Made by a program: the position numbers and the translations under genes. The notes under the pieces are model-generated. The model was given only the letters and a program-made list of their open reading frames with translations. It was not told the origin of the DNA and did not search any database. A stretch of 55,570 nt of DNA, taken from assembly GCA_900470445.1 (NCBI GenBank), contig UCAU01000052.1, positions 1-55,570 on the forward strand. The letters run 5' to 3'. This document shows positions 49,073-55,570 of this stretch, piece after piece. The DNA comes from Hyphomicrobiales bacterium (lineage in GTDB: Bacteria; Pseudomonadota; Alphaproteobacteria; Rhizobiales; Devosiaceae). Each line of letters begins with the position of its first letter. Position 1 is the stretch's first letter.

Positions 49073-49911
49073 CAGCGCAGGCCGCTTTGCTTGCGCGTCA
49101 TGGCGTAGACCACCAGCCCGATGCCGGCCACCAGGATGGGCAGGCTGAGCACCTGGCCCATAGTGAGCCAGCCGCCATAGAGATAGCCGATCTGGATATC
49201 GGGCAGGCGGACGAATTCGACCGCGATGCGGGAGAGGGCGTAGCCGATGCCGAAAATACCGGCGACGAGGCCCGGGCGGCGCAGGGCATAGAAGACATGA
49301 GTGGCGACGCGGATGACCAGGAACAGCAGAATGCCTTCGAGCGCCCCTTCATAAAGCTGGCTGGGATGGCGCGGCACACCGAGCGGGTCGGTGGGGAAAA
49401 TCACGCCCCAGGGCAGGGTGGTGGGAGCGCCATAGAGCTCGGCATTGACGAAATTGGCGATGCGGCCGAGCAGCAGGCCAATGGTGGCGACCGAGGAGAT
49501 CAGATCAAGCGAGCTCAGCCAATTGCCGCCCTTGGAGCGGGTGAAGACGATGGCTGCCAGCATCAGCCCGAGCATGCCGCCATGGAAGGACATGCCGCCA
49601 TCGAGCGTGTTGAAGATCTGGACGGGGTTGGCCAGGTAAAAGGGCAGATTGTAAAACAGCACATAGCCAATGCGGCCGCCCAGCACGATGGCCAGCATGG
49701 TCCAGAAGGCGAAATCCCAGATATCGGGGGCTTTGAAGGGCGGCTCGCCCTTGTGCCAGAGCCTGGTATTGGCGAGCAGCCGATAGCCGTAGGCCGCGCC
49801 CAAGAGGGTTCCGAACAGGTAGGCCAGCGCATACCAGCGCACTGCGAGCGGGCCGACGGCGAAGGCGATGGGATCGATGTTTGGGAAGGGCAAGCGGGGC
49901 TCCTGCGGCAA
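49072..49911 (-). CDS. lgt: prolipoprotein diacylglyceryl transferase
   Basis: The 279-residue inner-membrane enzyme has seven predicted helices, GGMSFHGGMLG with the essential His region, and the signature GRIANFVNAELYG. It transfers diacylglycerol from phosphatidylglycerol to the lipobox Cys of prolipoproteins; the window itself encodes three predicted lipoproteins. It is the first gene of the lgt-midA-pgeF operon and is divergent from ubiK. Confidence 0.95.
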   Translation of the reverse strand: MPQEPRLPFPNIDPIAFAVGPLAVRWYALAYLFGTLLGAAYGYRLLANTRLWHKGEPPFKAPDIWDFAFWTMLAIVLGGRIGYVLFYNLPFYLANPVQIFNTLDGGMSFHGGMLGLMLAAIVFTRSKGGNWLSSLDLISSVATIGLLLGRIANFVNAELYGAPTTLPWGVIFPTDPLGVPRHPSQLYEGALEGILLFLVIRVATHVFYALRRPGLVAGIFGIGYALSRIAVEFVRLPDIQIGYLYGGWLTMGQVLSLPILVAGIGLVVYAMTRKQSGLR

Positions 49912-50015
49912 TCGGGCGGACCATTGCCGCTTCGCCCGCTCTGGTCAAGTCGGGATCAAGGGCCTAGATATCAACTAAGAGTGCCCGCTGTGGCGACCAA
50001 CAATATAGGTGTGCG

Positions 50016-50270
50016 ATGACCCAGAACAGCAAGCTTTTCGACGGTTTGGGCCGGGTGATGAACGAAGCGGCCGGCGTGGCCGATGGCGTGCGGCGGGAAG
50101 TGGAGACCGCGGTGAAGTCGCAGGCCCAGCGTTTCGTGGCCGATATGGACCTGGTCAAGCGCGAGGATTTCGACGCGCTGCGCGAACTGGTTCAGGTGCA
50201 GGGCGAAGAGATCGATGCGCTGCGCAAGGAATTGGCGACGCTCAAGGGCGGCAAGGCTGCCAAGGCCTGA
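50016..50270 (+). CDS. ubiK: UbiK-family ubiquinone biosynthesis accessory factor (BMFP domain)
   Basis: The 84-residue protein has the family pattern LFDGLGRVMNEAAGVADGVRREVE, then VKREDFDALRELVQ and a C-terminal coiled coil (EEIDALRKELATL). UbiK helps the Ubi enzyme complex and binds membranes through its amphipathic N-terminal part. It is divergent from lgt, a frequent arrangement in Hyphomicrobiales. Confidence 0.87.
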   Translation: MTQNSKLFDGLGRVMNEAAGVADGVRREVETAVKSQAQRFVADMDLVKREDFDALRELVQVQGEEIDALRKELATLKGGKAAKA

Positions 50271-50285
50271 TTTTACCTTTCAGTA

Positions 50286-50377
50286 GACCTCATCCTGAGC
50301 TTGTCGAAGGACGAGGTCGTGGCACCGATCGGCCATCACGCCACGACCTCGTCCTTCGACAAGCTCACCATGAGGTC
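50286..50377. repeat. 92-bp inverted repeat, family B
   Basis: The left arm GACCTCATCCTGAGCTTGTC and onward, 38 bp, matches the reverse complement of the right arm with two mismatches. The same unit recurs at 52228-52318 with the same flanking CAGTA. It lies just after ubiK. Confidence 0.88.
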
Positions 50378-50670
50378 ATCTCCTGGCGCTGCGGCGCCAA
50401 TAAAACTGCCCCGTTTCGGGGCGCTTTTCCTGCGCAAAAGCGGGATTTTGTTAACGGACTGTTAACGTTGACGGGCCGATCATCCACAAGAGATTGCCGT
50501 CCTCCTGCTGCCGCGCGTCCCCTGAATCAGTGGGGCGGTGTAGGGTCATTTCATCAGGACGATTCGTAAGCCTAGTGCGTGCGGCCAGTTCCTTGAGTAC
50601 CCGAAATTGTGTCGGCCCCATCGCGGGTCGCATGCCTCGAACACACGCGTTGCCAGGACGAGAATCGTCA
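50378..50670. other. rest of the 400-bp gap between ubiK and the YbjN gene
   Basis: Between the family-B repeat and the YbjN gene I see a hairpin with a T-run at 50408-50428 and two GTTAAC palindromes about 11 bp apart (50451-50468), which may be part of the YbjN promoter. No gene is supported here. Confidence 0.4.
50408..50428 (+). terminator. terminator downstream of ubiK
   Basis: GCCCCG-TTT-CGGGGC is followed by GC and TTTT. It lies beyond the repeat and could back up its effect on ubiK transcripts. Confidence 0.55.
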
Positions 50671-51171
50671 ATGTCACTCCTTCAAGTCGAGCCGGATCGC
50701 GTCGTCCACCCGGTGGACATTATCGAGCACATCGCTTCGATCAACGACTGGAGTTTCGAACGCCAGGACGCCGACGAGATTTCGATCTCGGTGCGGGGCG
50801 GCTGGAGCGATTACCATGTCTCGTTCAACTGGATGGAAGATCTGGAATCGCTGCACATCGCCTGTGCGTTCGATCTGAAGGTGCCCGAGGGGCGGCGCAA
50901 CGAAATCAAGCAGCTCATTTCGCTGATCAATGAGCAGTTGTGGATCGGCCATTTCGACATCTGGAACAAGGAAGGCGTGGTGCTGTTCCGCAATTCGCAC
51001 CTGCTGACCGGGGGCGCCGAAGTGTCGCCGCAGCAATGCGAGGCGCTGTTGCGCTCGGCCACCGATAGCTGCGATCTGTATTATCAGGCGTTCCAGTTTG
51101 TGGTGTGGGCCGGCAAGACGGCCGCCGATGCGCTGACCCATGTGATGTTTGAAACGGTCGGCGAGGCGTGA
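50671..51171 (+). CDS. YbjN-domain protein
   Basis: The 166-residue protein matches the YbjN family, with a type III secretion chaperone-like fold: DIIEHIASINDWSFERQDADEI at the start, YHVSFNWMEDLESLHIACAFDLKVP, then LWIGHFDIWNKEGVVLFRNS. No enzymatic function is known; E. coli YbjN affects motility and stress. Its stop overlaps the proC start (GTGA), an order conserved in Hyphomicrobiales. Confidence 0.86.
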   Translation: MSLLQVEPDRVVHPVDIIEHIASINDWSFERQDADEISISVRGGWSDYHVSFNWMEDLESLHIACAFDLKVPEGRRNEIKQLISLINEQLWIGHFDIWNKEGVVLFRNSHLLTGGAEVSPQQCEALLRSATDSCDLYYQAFQFVVWAGKTAADALTHVMFETVGEA

Positions 51172-51992
51172 GCGTGTCGCTGCGCGATATCGGCCCGGTC
51201 ATGTTGGTTGGGGCCGGCAAGATGGGCCTGGCCATGGCCAAGAGCTGGCTCGCCGCCGGGCTGCCCGAGAGCAACCTTATCCTGATTGCGCCGTCGCCAA
51301 GCGAAGCGGCCAAGACCCTGGCGCGGGACTATGATCTGCAGATTTACCCCGAGGCCAGCGGGCTCTTGCCCAATGTGCTGGTGCTGGCGGTCAAGCCCCA
51401 GATTATCGACGGGGTGATGGAGCAGGTGCAGCCGGTGATCGGGCCGCAGACGCTGGTCGTGTCGGTTGCTGCGGGTATCGATATTGCCCGGCTGGTGGGT
51501 GGGACGGGGACGGGCCGGGTGGTGCGCACCATGCCCAATACGCCCGCGCAGGTCGGCAAGGGGATTACCGGGGCGGTGGCGGCGCCGGATGTTTCGGCTG
51601 CCGAAAAGGCGAGCGTGGATGCGCTGTTGGGGGCGTCCGGGCAGGTGGTGTGGCTGGCCGATGAAGCCGATATCGATGCTCTGACGGCGGTTTCCGGGTC
51701 GGGGCCGGCTTACGTGTTCAACATGGTCGAGGCGCTGGCGACAGCTGGTGAGCAGCAGGGATTGTCGCCTGTTCTGGCCATGCAATTGGCGCGGCAGACA
51801 GTGATTGGCGCCGCGGCGCTGATGGAGGCCGATCCGGCGCCGGCGGCTGTGTTGCGGCAGAATGTGACGTCGCCAAAGGGGGTGACGGCCGAGGCTTTGG
51901 CGGTGTTGATGGCCGATGATGGGCTAGGGCCATTGATGGCGCGGGCTGTTGCGGCGGCGCGGAAGCGGAGCGAGGAATTGGGGCGGGGCTGA
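51168..51992 (+). CDS. proC: pyrroline-5-carboxylate reductase
   Basis: The 274-residue protein has the NADP-binding motif LVGAGKMGLAMAKSWL, the LAVKPQ segment and the proC signature LTAVSGSGPAYVFNMVEAL. It catalyses the last step of proline synthesis. The GTG at 51168 overlaps the YbjN stop; a second GTG at 51174 is possible. Family repeats A and B follow the stop. Confidence 0.93.
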   Translation: MSVSLRDIGPVMLVGAGKMGLAMAKSWLAAGLPESNLILIAPSPSEAAKTLARDYDLQIYPEASGLLPNVLVLAVKPQIIDGVMEQVQPVIGPQTLVVSVAAGIDIARLVGGTGTGRVVRTMPNTPAQVGKGITGAVAAPDVSAAEKASVDALLGASGQVVWLADEADIDALTAVSGSGPAYVFNMVEALATAGEQQGLSPVLAMQLARQTVIGAAALMEADPAPAAVLRQNVTSPKGVTAEALAVLMADDGLGPLMARAVAAARKRSEELGRG

Positions 51993-52005
51993 GCGGCCTT
52001 CCCAA

Positions 52006-52092
52006 CCACGGTGTTATCCCCGCGAAGCGGGGATTTTTGTTTTTTGGGAAGGAAACGGAGGTTCCCGCTTTCGCGGGAATGACATTGTGGGG
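52006..52092. repeat. inverted repeat, family A
   Basis: The right arm GGTTCCCGCTTTCGCGGGAA is identical to that at 46113-46132. The left arm (CCACGGTGTTATCCCCGCGA) is diverged and shorter. The unit contains a T-rich loop and directly follows proC. Confidence 0.7.
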
Positions 52093-52227
52093 GGAGCGGG
52101 AATTGAAGCATGGGATGGCTCCATACCCCTCACCCTGACCTTCCGCTGAACGCGTCAGGTCTGTCCCTCTCCCACAAGGGGCGAGGGGTGGCTCCGTGGG
52201 TGGGGCAACTTCTCGGCAATCTCAGTA

Positions 52228-52318
52228 GACCTCATCCTGAGCTTGTCGAAGGACGAGGTCGTGGCACTCGCTCCTCCACTCGCTCGACCTCGTGGTTCGA
52301 CAGGCTCACCATGAGGTC
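52228..52318. repeat. inverted repeat, family B
   Basis: The left arm is identical to that of the copy at 50286 over more than 35 bp, including the flanking CAGTA. The right arm is more diverged (CGACCTCGTGGTTCGACAGG). Confidence 0.85.
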
Positions 52319-52337
52319 TTTGGGAGTTAGGGCTAGC

Positions 52338-52856
52338 TTACAATCCGCCCGTCAAATTCAGCCGATCCAGCACAGTCCGGTCGCCCGGCTCGACCATGCC
52401 GACCAGGAACCGCCGGACGATGCGGGCGGCTTCGGGGGGGAGGGCGGCGATGGCGGCGTCGATGCGGCTGGCTTGGGAGGCGGAGAGGGTGGAGAAGAGC
52501 TGGCGGCCCTTGTCGGTGGCGAAGAGCAGGCGCTGGCGACGGTCGGAATGGCCGGTTTTTTGTTCGATATAGCCATTATCGATCAATTGGCGGAGCACGC
52601 GGGCCAGACTCTGCTTAGTGATTTTGAGGATATCGAGCAGATCGGCCACCGGCATGCCGGGGCGCAGATTGACGAAATACAGCACCCGGTGATGGGCGCG
52701 GCCAAAGCCCTGGCGCTCGAGCAGGGCATCGGCATCGCCGGTAAAATCCCGATAGGCAAAGAAAAACAGCCCCATAATATCGAGCGGGAGCGCGTCGCGA
52801 TCGATTTCGGCGAAATTTATGTCAGCTATGTTGACATTTTTTTGGTCTGCTGCCAT
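52338..52856 (-). CDS. MarR-family transcriptional regulator (LdtR-like)
   Basis: The 172-residue protein has the MarR winged helix, with DLLDILKITKQSLARVLRQLIDNGYIEQ as recognition region and SDRRQRLLFATDKG as wing. The N-terminal segment LFFAYRDFTGDADALLERQGFGRAHHRVL is that of the Hyphomicrobiales MarR group that includes LdtR. The start at 52856 is the best ATG, but a palindrome of operator type lies within the first codons. It is divergent from ilvE. The effector is unknown. Confidence 0.87.
   Translation of the reverse strand: MAADQKNVNIADINFAEIDRDALPLDIMGLFFFAYRDFTGDADALLERQGFGRAHHRVLYFVNLRPGMPVADLLDILKITKQSLARVLRQLIDNGYIEQKTGHSDRRQRLLFATDKGRQLFSTLSASQASRIDAAIAALPPEAARIVRRFLVGMVEPGDRTVLDRLNLTGGL
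52819..52837. promoter_or_regulatory. MarR-operator-like palindrome inside the 5' end of the MarR gene
   Basis: ATGTCAGCTATGTTGACAT has TGTCA and TGACA arms, with the partial symmetry usual for MarR sites. It lies 20-38 nt downstream of the predicted start codon. Confidence 0.45.
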
Positions 52857-52995
52857 TGTGTTTCCATCAGGACGCCAATCAGTCTTATCCCAAAGCCTTT
52901 GTGGTTTGCCAAGGGCTTGGGCCTGGGGCATGATCGACGCCAAAAGCGCCAGACCGTTGTGGTCGACGCACAATCAATGGATGCGGGAGAGGATC

Positions 52996-53886
52996 ATGGC
53001 AGGCGTGCCAATGGACCAGCGTGAAGGCTGGATCTGGTTTGACGGCGAGTTCAAACCCTGGAAGGACGCAAAGATTCACGTGCTGACGCACGGGCTGCAT
53101 TATGCCAGCTCGGTGTTCGAGGGCGAGCGCGCCTATGGCGGCGAAATCTTCAAGTCGCGTGAGCATACCGAACGGCTGATCCGTTCGGGCAAGACGCTGG
53201 ATTTCACCATTCCCTGGTCGGTCGAGCAGATCGAGGAAGCCAAGCGGCAGGTTCTGGAAAAGAACGGCCTGGTCGATGCCTATATTCGTCCGGTCGCCTG
53301 GCGCGGCTCGGAAGAGCTGAGCGTTCCGGCCCGCAATAATACGGTTCATCTGGCGATCGCTGCCTGGGTGTGGCCGAGCTATTTCTCTGTTGAGGAAAAG
53401 CTTAGGGGTATTCGCCTCGAATGGAGCAAGTGGAAGCGTCCGTCGCCGGAGACCATTCCGTCCTCGGCCAAGGCAGCGGGTCTTTACATGATCTGCACGC
53501 TCTCCAAGGACGCGGCCATGGCCAATGGCTATGCCGACGCGCTGATGCTGGACTATCGCGGCTATGTGGCTGAGGCCACGGGCGCCAATGTGTTCTTCAT
53601 CAAGGGCAAGGAGATCACCACGCCGACGCCCGATTGCTTCCTCAACGGCATCACGCGGCAGACGCTGATCGATCTGGCCAAGCGTAATGGCTTCACCGTG
53701 ACCGAGCGACATATCATGCCGGAAGAGCTGAGCCAGTTCGACGAATGCTTCCTCACCGGCACGGCCGCGGAAGTGACGCCGGTCAGCGAGATCGGGGAGT
53801 TCAAGTTTACGCCGGGCGAGGCTTGCCGGACGCTGATTGATGCTTATTCGGCGGAAGTGCAGCCTAAGCGGGCGGCGGCGGAGTAA
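52996..53886 (+). CDS. ilvE: branched-chain amino acid aminotransferase
   Basis: The 296-residue PLP enzyme has the class IV fold. IHVLTHGLHYASSVFEGERAYGG is the conserved N-terminal part, and EATGANVFFIKGKEITTPTPDCFLNGITRQT the signature. The PLP Lys lies in the PSSAKAAGLYM region. It transfers amino groups between glutamate and the 2-oxoacids of Val, Leu and Ile. GGGAG precedes the ATG at 52996; starts at 52981 and 53011 are possible. It is divergent from the MarR gene and followed by a terminator. Confidence 0.93.
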   Translation: MAGVPMDQREGWIWFDGEFKPWKDAKIHVLTHGLHYASSVFEGERAYGGEIFKSREHTERLIRSGKTLDFTIPWSVEQIEEAKRQVLEKNGLVDAYIRPVAWRGSEELSVPARNNTVHLAIAAWVWPSYFSVEEKLRGIRLEWSKWKRPSPETIPSSAKAAGLYMICTLSKDAAMANGYADALMLDYRGYVAEATGANVFFIKGKEITTPTPDCFLNGITRQTLIDLAKRNGFTVTERHIMPEELSQFDECFLTGTAAEVTPVSEIGEFKFTPGEACRTLIDAYSAEVQPKRAAAE

Positions 53887-53909
53887 TTTTTGCTCGTTGA
53901 GATTTGAAG

Positions 53910-53940
53910 AGGCCGGGTGGAAGCCCGGCCTTTTTGTTTT
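53910..53940 (+). terminator. Rho-independent terminator of ilvE
   Basis: AGGCCGGG-TGGAAG-CCCGGCCT continues into TTTTGTTTT, 23 bp after the ilvE stop. Confidence 0.9.
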
Positions 53941-53961
53941 GGTGGGGGTGGGGACGTTTTA

Positions 53962-54066
53962 CCCACGGTGTCATCCCGGCGAAGGCCGGGATCCATGCTG
54001 AGGTTATCGGCGGGGGGAGAGGGCACAGCATGGATTCCGGCCTTCGCCGGAATGACGCGGTGGTGG
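53962..54066. repeat. inverted repeat, family A
   Basis: The left arm CCCACGGTGTCATCCCGGCG and onward matches the reverse complement of the right arm (ATGGATTCCGGCCTTCGCCG, then GAATGACG). Each arm contains a GGC-AAG-GCC-type stem. The right half resembles the half unit at 38776. Confidence 0.8.
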
Positions 54067-54085
54067 GGTAGGCGGGGAGGTCATA

Positions 54086-54186
54086 ACCACCACGGTTTTC
54101 CCTCGGGCTCGCCCCAAGGGTCACTCGTCGCTTGTGCCGGGTTGAGGGTGGCCCTCGGGTCGAGCCCGAGGGAGAGCGGTGGGTGG
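54086..54186. repeat. inverted repeat, third type
   Basis: TTTTCCCTCGGGCTCGCCCC on the left pairs with GGTCGAGCCCGAGGGAGAG on the right, with inner AAGGGTCAC and GTGGCCCT arms. It fills the rest of the gap between ilvE and moaE. Together with the terminator and family-A repeat it explains nearly all of the 338 bp without a gene. Confidence 0.7.
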
Positions 54187-54224
54187 GATGGCATTGAGGC
54201 ACACAACAGCACCGCAGACCAAAA

Positions 54225-54671
54225 CTATTCCCACCGCGCCTTGGCTTGGTCGTCGGCGGGTTTGGCTTCTACCCAGTGCTCACCCTGTGCGGTTTGCTCT
54301 TTCTTCCAGAAGGGGGCGTCGGTTTTTAGGTGGTCCATGATCAGCTGGGCGGCGTCGAAGGCGGGTTGGCGGTGGGCCGAGAGAGTCATGACCTGCACGA
54401 TCGGCTCGCCCGGCAGCATGGGGCCATAGCGGTGGATGATGCTGACGTCGGCCAGGTGAAAGCGCTCGGTGGCGGTGGCGGCGAGGGCGGTCAACTGGTT
54501 GATGGCCAGTTCGGGATAGCAGTCGAGCGTCAATGAGACGATCGGATCGTCGGGCAGGGAGCGGACGAGGCCGGTAAAGGTCACGGCGGCGCCGGCGGCG
54601 GCACCGCGGGCGATGAAGGCGTTGGATTCGGCGCCGGGATCGAACGGGGATGGGGTGACGCGGATATCCAT
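54225..54671 (-). CDS. moaE: molybdopterin synthase catalytic subunit
   Basis: The 148-residue protein has the MoaE pattern GAAVTFTGLVRS near residue 27, YPELAINQLTALAATA in the middle, VSIIHRYGPMLPGEPIVQV, and the Lys region DHLKTDAPFWKKEQ. With MoaD it puts two sulfurs into precursor Z to give molybdopterin. It starts 1 bp beyond the moaD stop, in a pgsA-moaD-moaE operon. Confidence 0.94.
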   Translation of the reverse strand: MDIRVTPSPFDPGAESNAFIARGAAAGAAVTFTGLVRSLPDDPIVSLTLDCYPELAINQLTALAATATERFHLADVSIIHRYGPMLPGEPIVQVMTLSAHRQPAFDAAQLIMDHLKTDAPFWKKEQTAQGEHWVEAKPADDQAKARWE

Positions 54672-54672
54672 G

Positions 54673-54924
54673 TCAGCCGCCGGTCATGGGCGGAAAGAGG
54701 GCCACAGTGTGGGCGCCGGCGAGGGAGGCGTCGTGTTGCACCAGCCTAGCGTTGATGGCGGCCTTGATCAGGCTGCGTTTTTCGAGGGCCAGCGCGGCGG
54801 CTTCGTCGCGGTCGGCCAGCCAATCGAGCAGGTTGGCGATGGTGGCGACCTCGGGGGGCAGGGTGACGTCTTCCTCGCCCTTGTTAAGGCGTTCGCGCAG
54901 CCAGGCGAAATAGAGAATTTTCAT
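54673..54924 (-). CDS. moaD: molybdopterin synthase sulfur carrier subunit
   Basis: The 83-residue ubiquitin-like protein starts MKILYFAWLRERL and ends with the required Gly-Gly (VALFPPMTGG), whose C-terminus becomes a thiocarboxylate. The ATG at 54924 overlaps the pgsA stop (ATGA). It lies between pgsA and moaE, an order common in Hyphomicrobiales. Confidence 0.94.
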   Translation of the reverse strand: MKILYFAWLRERLNKGEEDVTLPPEVATIANLLDWLADRDEAAALALEKRSLIKAAINARLVQHDASLAGAHTVALFPPMTGG

Positions 54925-55487
54925 TTGGATTCGCCCGACAGATGCGGCCAGCTGGCGAGCAGATATTGCCAGCCGGTCCACAGGGTCAGGATGCCGGCGG
55001 CCCAGAGCGCGATGTCACTGACGAGGCCGAGGCCGGGCAGGACGGGTTCGACCAGCACGATGGCGAGCGCCACCAATTGGATTGTGGTTTTCCACTTGGC
55101 GAGCTTGCTGACCGGCAGGACCACTGCGGCATTGCCGAGGAATTCGCGCAGGCCGGGGATGAAGAATTCGCGGAACAGGATGGCGATGGCGGGGATCATG
55201 TCGAGGGCGGACAGGCTCCCGTCCCAGGCGAGCGCGGCGATGAGGATGCCGACGAGGAGCTTGTCGGCAATGGGGTCGAGCATGCGGCCGAGGGGGGAAT
55301 ATTGATTCCAGGCGCGGGCCAGATAGCCGTCGAGCCAGTCGCTGGCGGCGGCCAGGATGTAGAGCACCAGCGCGAGAATGCGCAGCGCGGTGCTGCCTTC
55401 CATCACCAGGGCGACAATGGGGATGATCGCGAGAATGCGCGCGATGGTGATGAGATTGGGGACGAGCAGGAGCGGGTTTCTGGCCAT
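54921..55487 (-). CDS. pgsA: CDP-diacylglycerol-glycerol-3-phosphate 3-phosphatidyltransferase
   Basis: The 188-residue inner-membrane enzyme has the CDP-alcohol phosphotransferase motif DWLDGYLARAWNQYSPLGRMLDPIADK and several helices. It makes phosphatidylglycerol phosphate, the precursor of PG and cardiolipin, which also supplies Lgt. The last 83 bp of the window, upstream of this gene, hold no recognisable feature; in relatives uvrC would be next. Confidence 0.94.
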   Translation of the reverse strand: MARNPLLLVPNLITIARILAIIPIVALVMEGSTALRILALVLYILAAASDWLDGYLARAWNQYSPLGRMLDPIADKLLVGILIAALAWDGSLSALDMIPAIAILFREFFIPGLREFLGNAAVVLPVSKLAKWKTTIQLVALAIVLVEPVLPGLGLVSDIALWAAGILTLWTGWQYLLASWPHLSGESK

Positions 55488-55570
55488 GGGGGGACAGAAC
55501 AGGATGGGGGCGAGGGGGTCAAGATGGTTTGACTGGCATCGGGGTACCCCCTCCTAGCCTCCCCCTGATA

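Larger units (their letters stand above)
51993..52337. other. 345-bp gap filled with repeats
   Basis: This stretch between proC and the convergent MarR gene holds a family-A repeat (52006-52092), a family-B repeat (52228-52318) and a linker with CCCTCACCCTGACC and CTCTCCCACAAGGGGCGAGG, which looks like a third repeat type. I see no gene. Confidence 0.6.

Noticed and set aside
50286..52318. CRISPR array formed by the repeated units
   Set aside because: The units are long, palindromic, few and irregularly spaced, with genes between them; there are no spacers and no cas genes.

Overview
The window looks like a piece of chromosome from a GC-rich alphaproteobacterium of the order Hyphomicrobiales (Rhizobiales), probably Devosia-like. 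The evidence is the conserved local gene orders (lgt-midA-pgeF, rplY-pth, argJ-GNAT-mutT, pgsA-moaD-moaE, ybjN-proC), an Omp25/31-type outer-membrane protein, TRAP and FCD-GntR genes, an EcfG-type general-stress promoter, and many short palindromic intergenic repeats. No rRNA, phage, insertion sequence, plasmid function or CRISPR array is visible. The genus is inferred from style and was not checked by any search.

Layout. 1-2000: a small accessory segment with a two-gene unit (a PLD-like protein with an HxRx4D motif, plus a small partner whose start overlaps the first gene's stop) and a tiny membrane protein. 2-9 kb: an SDR/LysR divergent pair, then ychF, dsbB and a DUF72 gene on the minus strand, then an OmpR-type two-component pair. 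9-15 kb: stress and redox regulation, with a TetR-DUF308 unit, a manganese catalase-YciF pair, an XRE(MmyB-like)/SDR divergent pair and an OhrR-like MarR with an NADP-binding oxidoreductase. 15-19 kb: an outer-membrane barrel, tRNA-Leu(CAA), an alpha/beta hydrolase, a general-stress protein behind a textbook EcfG promoter, and a secreted esterase. 19-26 kb: a MATE transporter with a structured leader, TetR/SDR with paired operators, DJ-1/HxlR/AAC(3)-like genes, a DD-carboxypeptidase, TusA and a CAP-domain lipoprotein.

26-32 kb holds the most coherent transport system: a cache-domain NarL-type two-component system followed by a perfect 16-bp palindrome and a complete TRAP transporter (dctQ-dctM-dctP, TakP-like). 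The likely logic is ligand sensing by the kinase and activation of the transporter by the response regulator. 32-35.5 kb: an orphan ABC sugar-binding protein, a Gfo/Idh/MocA dehydrogenase and an FCD-GntR regulator, with a near-perfect 20-bp palindrome in front of the first gene, then tRNA-Arg(CCT). 35.6-39 kb: argJ, GNAT, mutT and a lone Flp pilin. 39-43 kb, minus strand: rplY-pth, then a nuclease-like protein with altered catalytic residues and an M48 lipoprotein protease.

43-46 kb: a BrnT-BrnA toxin-antitoxin pair and an ECF42-type sigma factor with three DGPF/YCII proteins. Two matching promoters (TGTCGA or AGTCGA, 17 bp, CGACATAG) lie in front of the DGPF genes, so the group looks like a self-contained autoregulated regulon. 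It sits between prs and rplY, which are usually close neighbours in this order. 46-55.5 kb is mostly housekeeping: prs, pgeF-midA-lgt, ubiK, ybjN-proC, a MarR gene, ilvE, and pgsA-moaD-moaE. The gaps here are filled by two families of palindromic repeats.

No wholly new system can be proven from sequence reading alone. The best candidates for a second look are the ECF42/DGPF regulon with its two promoters, the sensor-TRAP module with its operator, the folded leader of the MATE gene, the altered SNase-fold protein, and the PLD-like two-gene unit.
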